Source: Chitinispirillaceae bacterium (GTDB lineage Bacteria > Fibrobacterota > Chitinivibrionia > Chitinivibrionales > Chitinispirillaceae). From it: 5,899 nt of DNA. The stretch lies in NCBI GenBank assembly GCA_016926315.1, contig JAFGOU010000331.1, positions 1 to 5,899 of the forward strand, given 5' to 3'. The notes beneath the pieces are model-generated. The model had not been told where the DNA came from. It ran no database searches and was given only the letters and a program-made list of their open reading frames with translations. Shown here one piece after another: positions 5,512-5,899 of this stretch. The translations under genes were made by a program, and so were the position numbers. How positions within the stretch are numbered: position 1 is the stretch's first letter; the number at the start of each line of letters is the position of its first letter.

Positions 5512-5785
5512 GGATAGGGTTTATCTATGAAACCTTTTCGCAACAGCCATGCCAGCGGCGAGGATGCCAATATCCCCCTGTTTGATATGGAATAATAATA
5601 GTAACCACGAGGAAACGCCAGCATCATGTATCAGGAAAGATACTGAAATGGTTGAGGCCGTATCGAAGGCGATACATTATCAACAATCATCGTATCGACC
5701 AATACCCGTTCAGGCGATGAACTAACCCGGATTATTCATGAATTTTGTTGAAGAGTTGAAAAAATCCCATGAAACAAATACAATT
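5512..5785. other. Non-coding upstream region of the lipoprotein operon
   Basis: No frame here has a start with a ribosome binding site and a protein-like product. On the minus strand it should hold the operon promoter. Candidate -10 boxes are GATAAT (5681-5676) and TATTAT in the TAATAATAATA stretch near 5590-5600; neither has a convincing -35. A 10-bp palindrome ATTCATGAAT is at 5734-5743. The GTATCG/CGATAC arms are listed separately. Confidence 0.5.
5659..5698. promoter_or_regulatory. Triple-arm GTATCG/CGATAC element upstream of the lipoprotein operon
   Basis: CGTATCGA occurs twice (5659-5666 and 5691-5698). Between the copies, CGATAC (5670-5675) is complementary to both. The central arm can pair with either neighbour: a tight stem with a 4-nt loop (5660-5675) or a stem with a 16-nt loop (5670-5697). 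The latter two arms flank a -10-like GATAAT (5681-5676, minus strand) and are 22 bp apart, two helical turns. It is either a paired operator over the promoter or a switchable RNA structure. Confidence 0.35.
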
Positions 5786-5899
5786 TCACCGCGGAGGCCT
5801 GTATTGAGCCTTTCGAAATACGCAGAGTGCGCAGAGAAAAAATGAGGATGACCAAAATCAAAACAATGCATTTCCTCCGCGTCCTCTGCGCCTCTGCGG
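5786..5899. repeat. Hairpin-forming CGCAGAG repeat element, cut by the window edge
   Basis: The left arm, CGCAGAG-T-GCGCAGAG (5821-5836), pairs with CTCTGCGC-CTCTGCG (5884-5898), giving 15 bp with one bulged T. AAATG/CATTT (5840-5844, 5869-5873) extends it. A second pairing exists between CGCGGAGG (5790-5797) and CCTCCGCG (5874-5881). The composition, and flanks such as 'TTCACCGCGGAGG' and 'CCTCTGCGCCTCTGCGG', are typical of a dispersed intergenic repeat I recall from many environmental bacterial genomes. No transposase or coding frame is associated. The right end is not visible. Confidence 0.6.

Noticed and set aside
4290..5585. 431-residue plus-strand open frame
   Set aside because: It lies opposite two minus-strand genes that have clear ribosome binding sites, signal sequences and operon spacing. 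Its own product has no signal or family pattern, so it is an antisense shadow.
5786..5899. CRISPR array or insertion-sequence end
   Set aside because: The CGCAGAG units are inverted as well as direct, are only 7-8 bases long, have no regular spacers, and no transposase frame is present.

Overview
The window looks like ordinary chromosome from a Gram-negative bacterium with an outer membrane. Five of its six protein genes carry export signals: two lipoproteins, a beta-barrel-type outer membrane protein, a secreted sugar hydrolase and a DUF5683-type membrane protein. The DUF5683-like protein and a 'FDLLGR ... GGVIIR' tail on the hydrolase, which resembles type IX-style C-terminal sorting domains, suggest the Fibrobacterota/Bacteroidota side of the tree. 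That assignment is inference; there is no rRNA or other marker gene here.

Layout. Bases 172-1563 (+) encode a secreted GH88-family unsaturated uronyl hydrolase. Converging on it, 1608-1973 (-) encodes a stand-alone STAS-domain protein of the anti-sigma-factor-antagonist type, with a good promoter at 2005-2034. A divergent control region (1974-2245) follows. Bases 2246-2851 (+) encode a small lipoprotein of unknown function. It converges, across a cluster of hairpins, on 2928-3581 (-), an outer membrane beta-barrel candidate with a near-consensus promoter at 3696-3723. A two-gene operon read right to left comes next: 4485-5501 (-), a large lipoprotein of unknown function, then 3891-4475 (-), the DUF5683-like protein, 9 nt apart. 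The last 400 bases (5502-5899) have no convincing gene. They hold an operator-like or attenuator-like arrangement of GTATCG/CGATAC arms and, at the right edge, a hairpin-forming repeat built of CGCAGAG units that continues past the window.

How the genes work together. Most genes appear to be separate transcription units around the cell envelope. Only the lipoprotein/DUF5683 pair is clearly linked. The GH88 enzyme would finish degradation of uronic-acid polysaccharides already cut by a lyase, but no lyase, transporter or sugar-acid catabolic gene is present. The STAS protein has no kinase or phosphatase partner here. I found no mobile-element genes, CRISPR array, tRNA or rRNA, and no clear new multi-gene system. 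The most interesting items are the envelope operon of unknown function and several structured non-coding segments.
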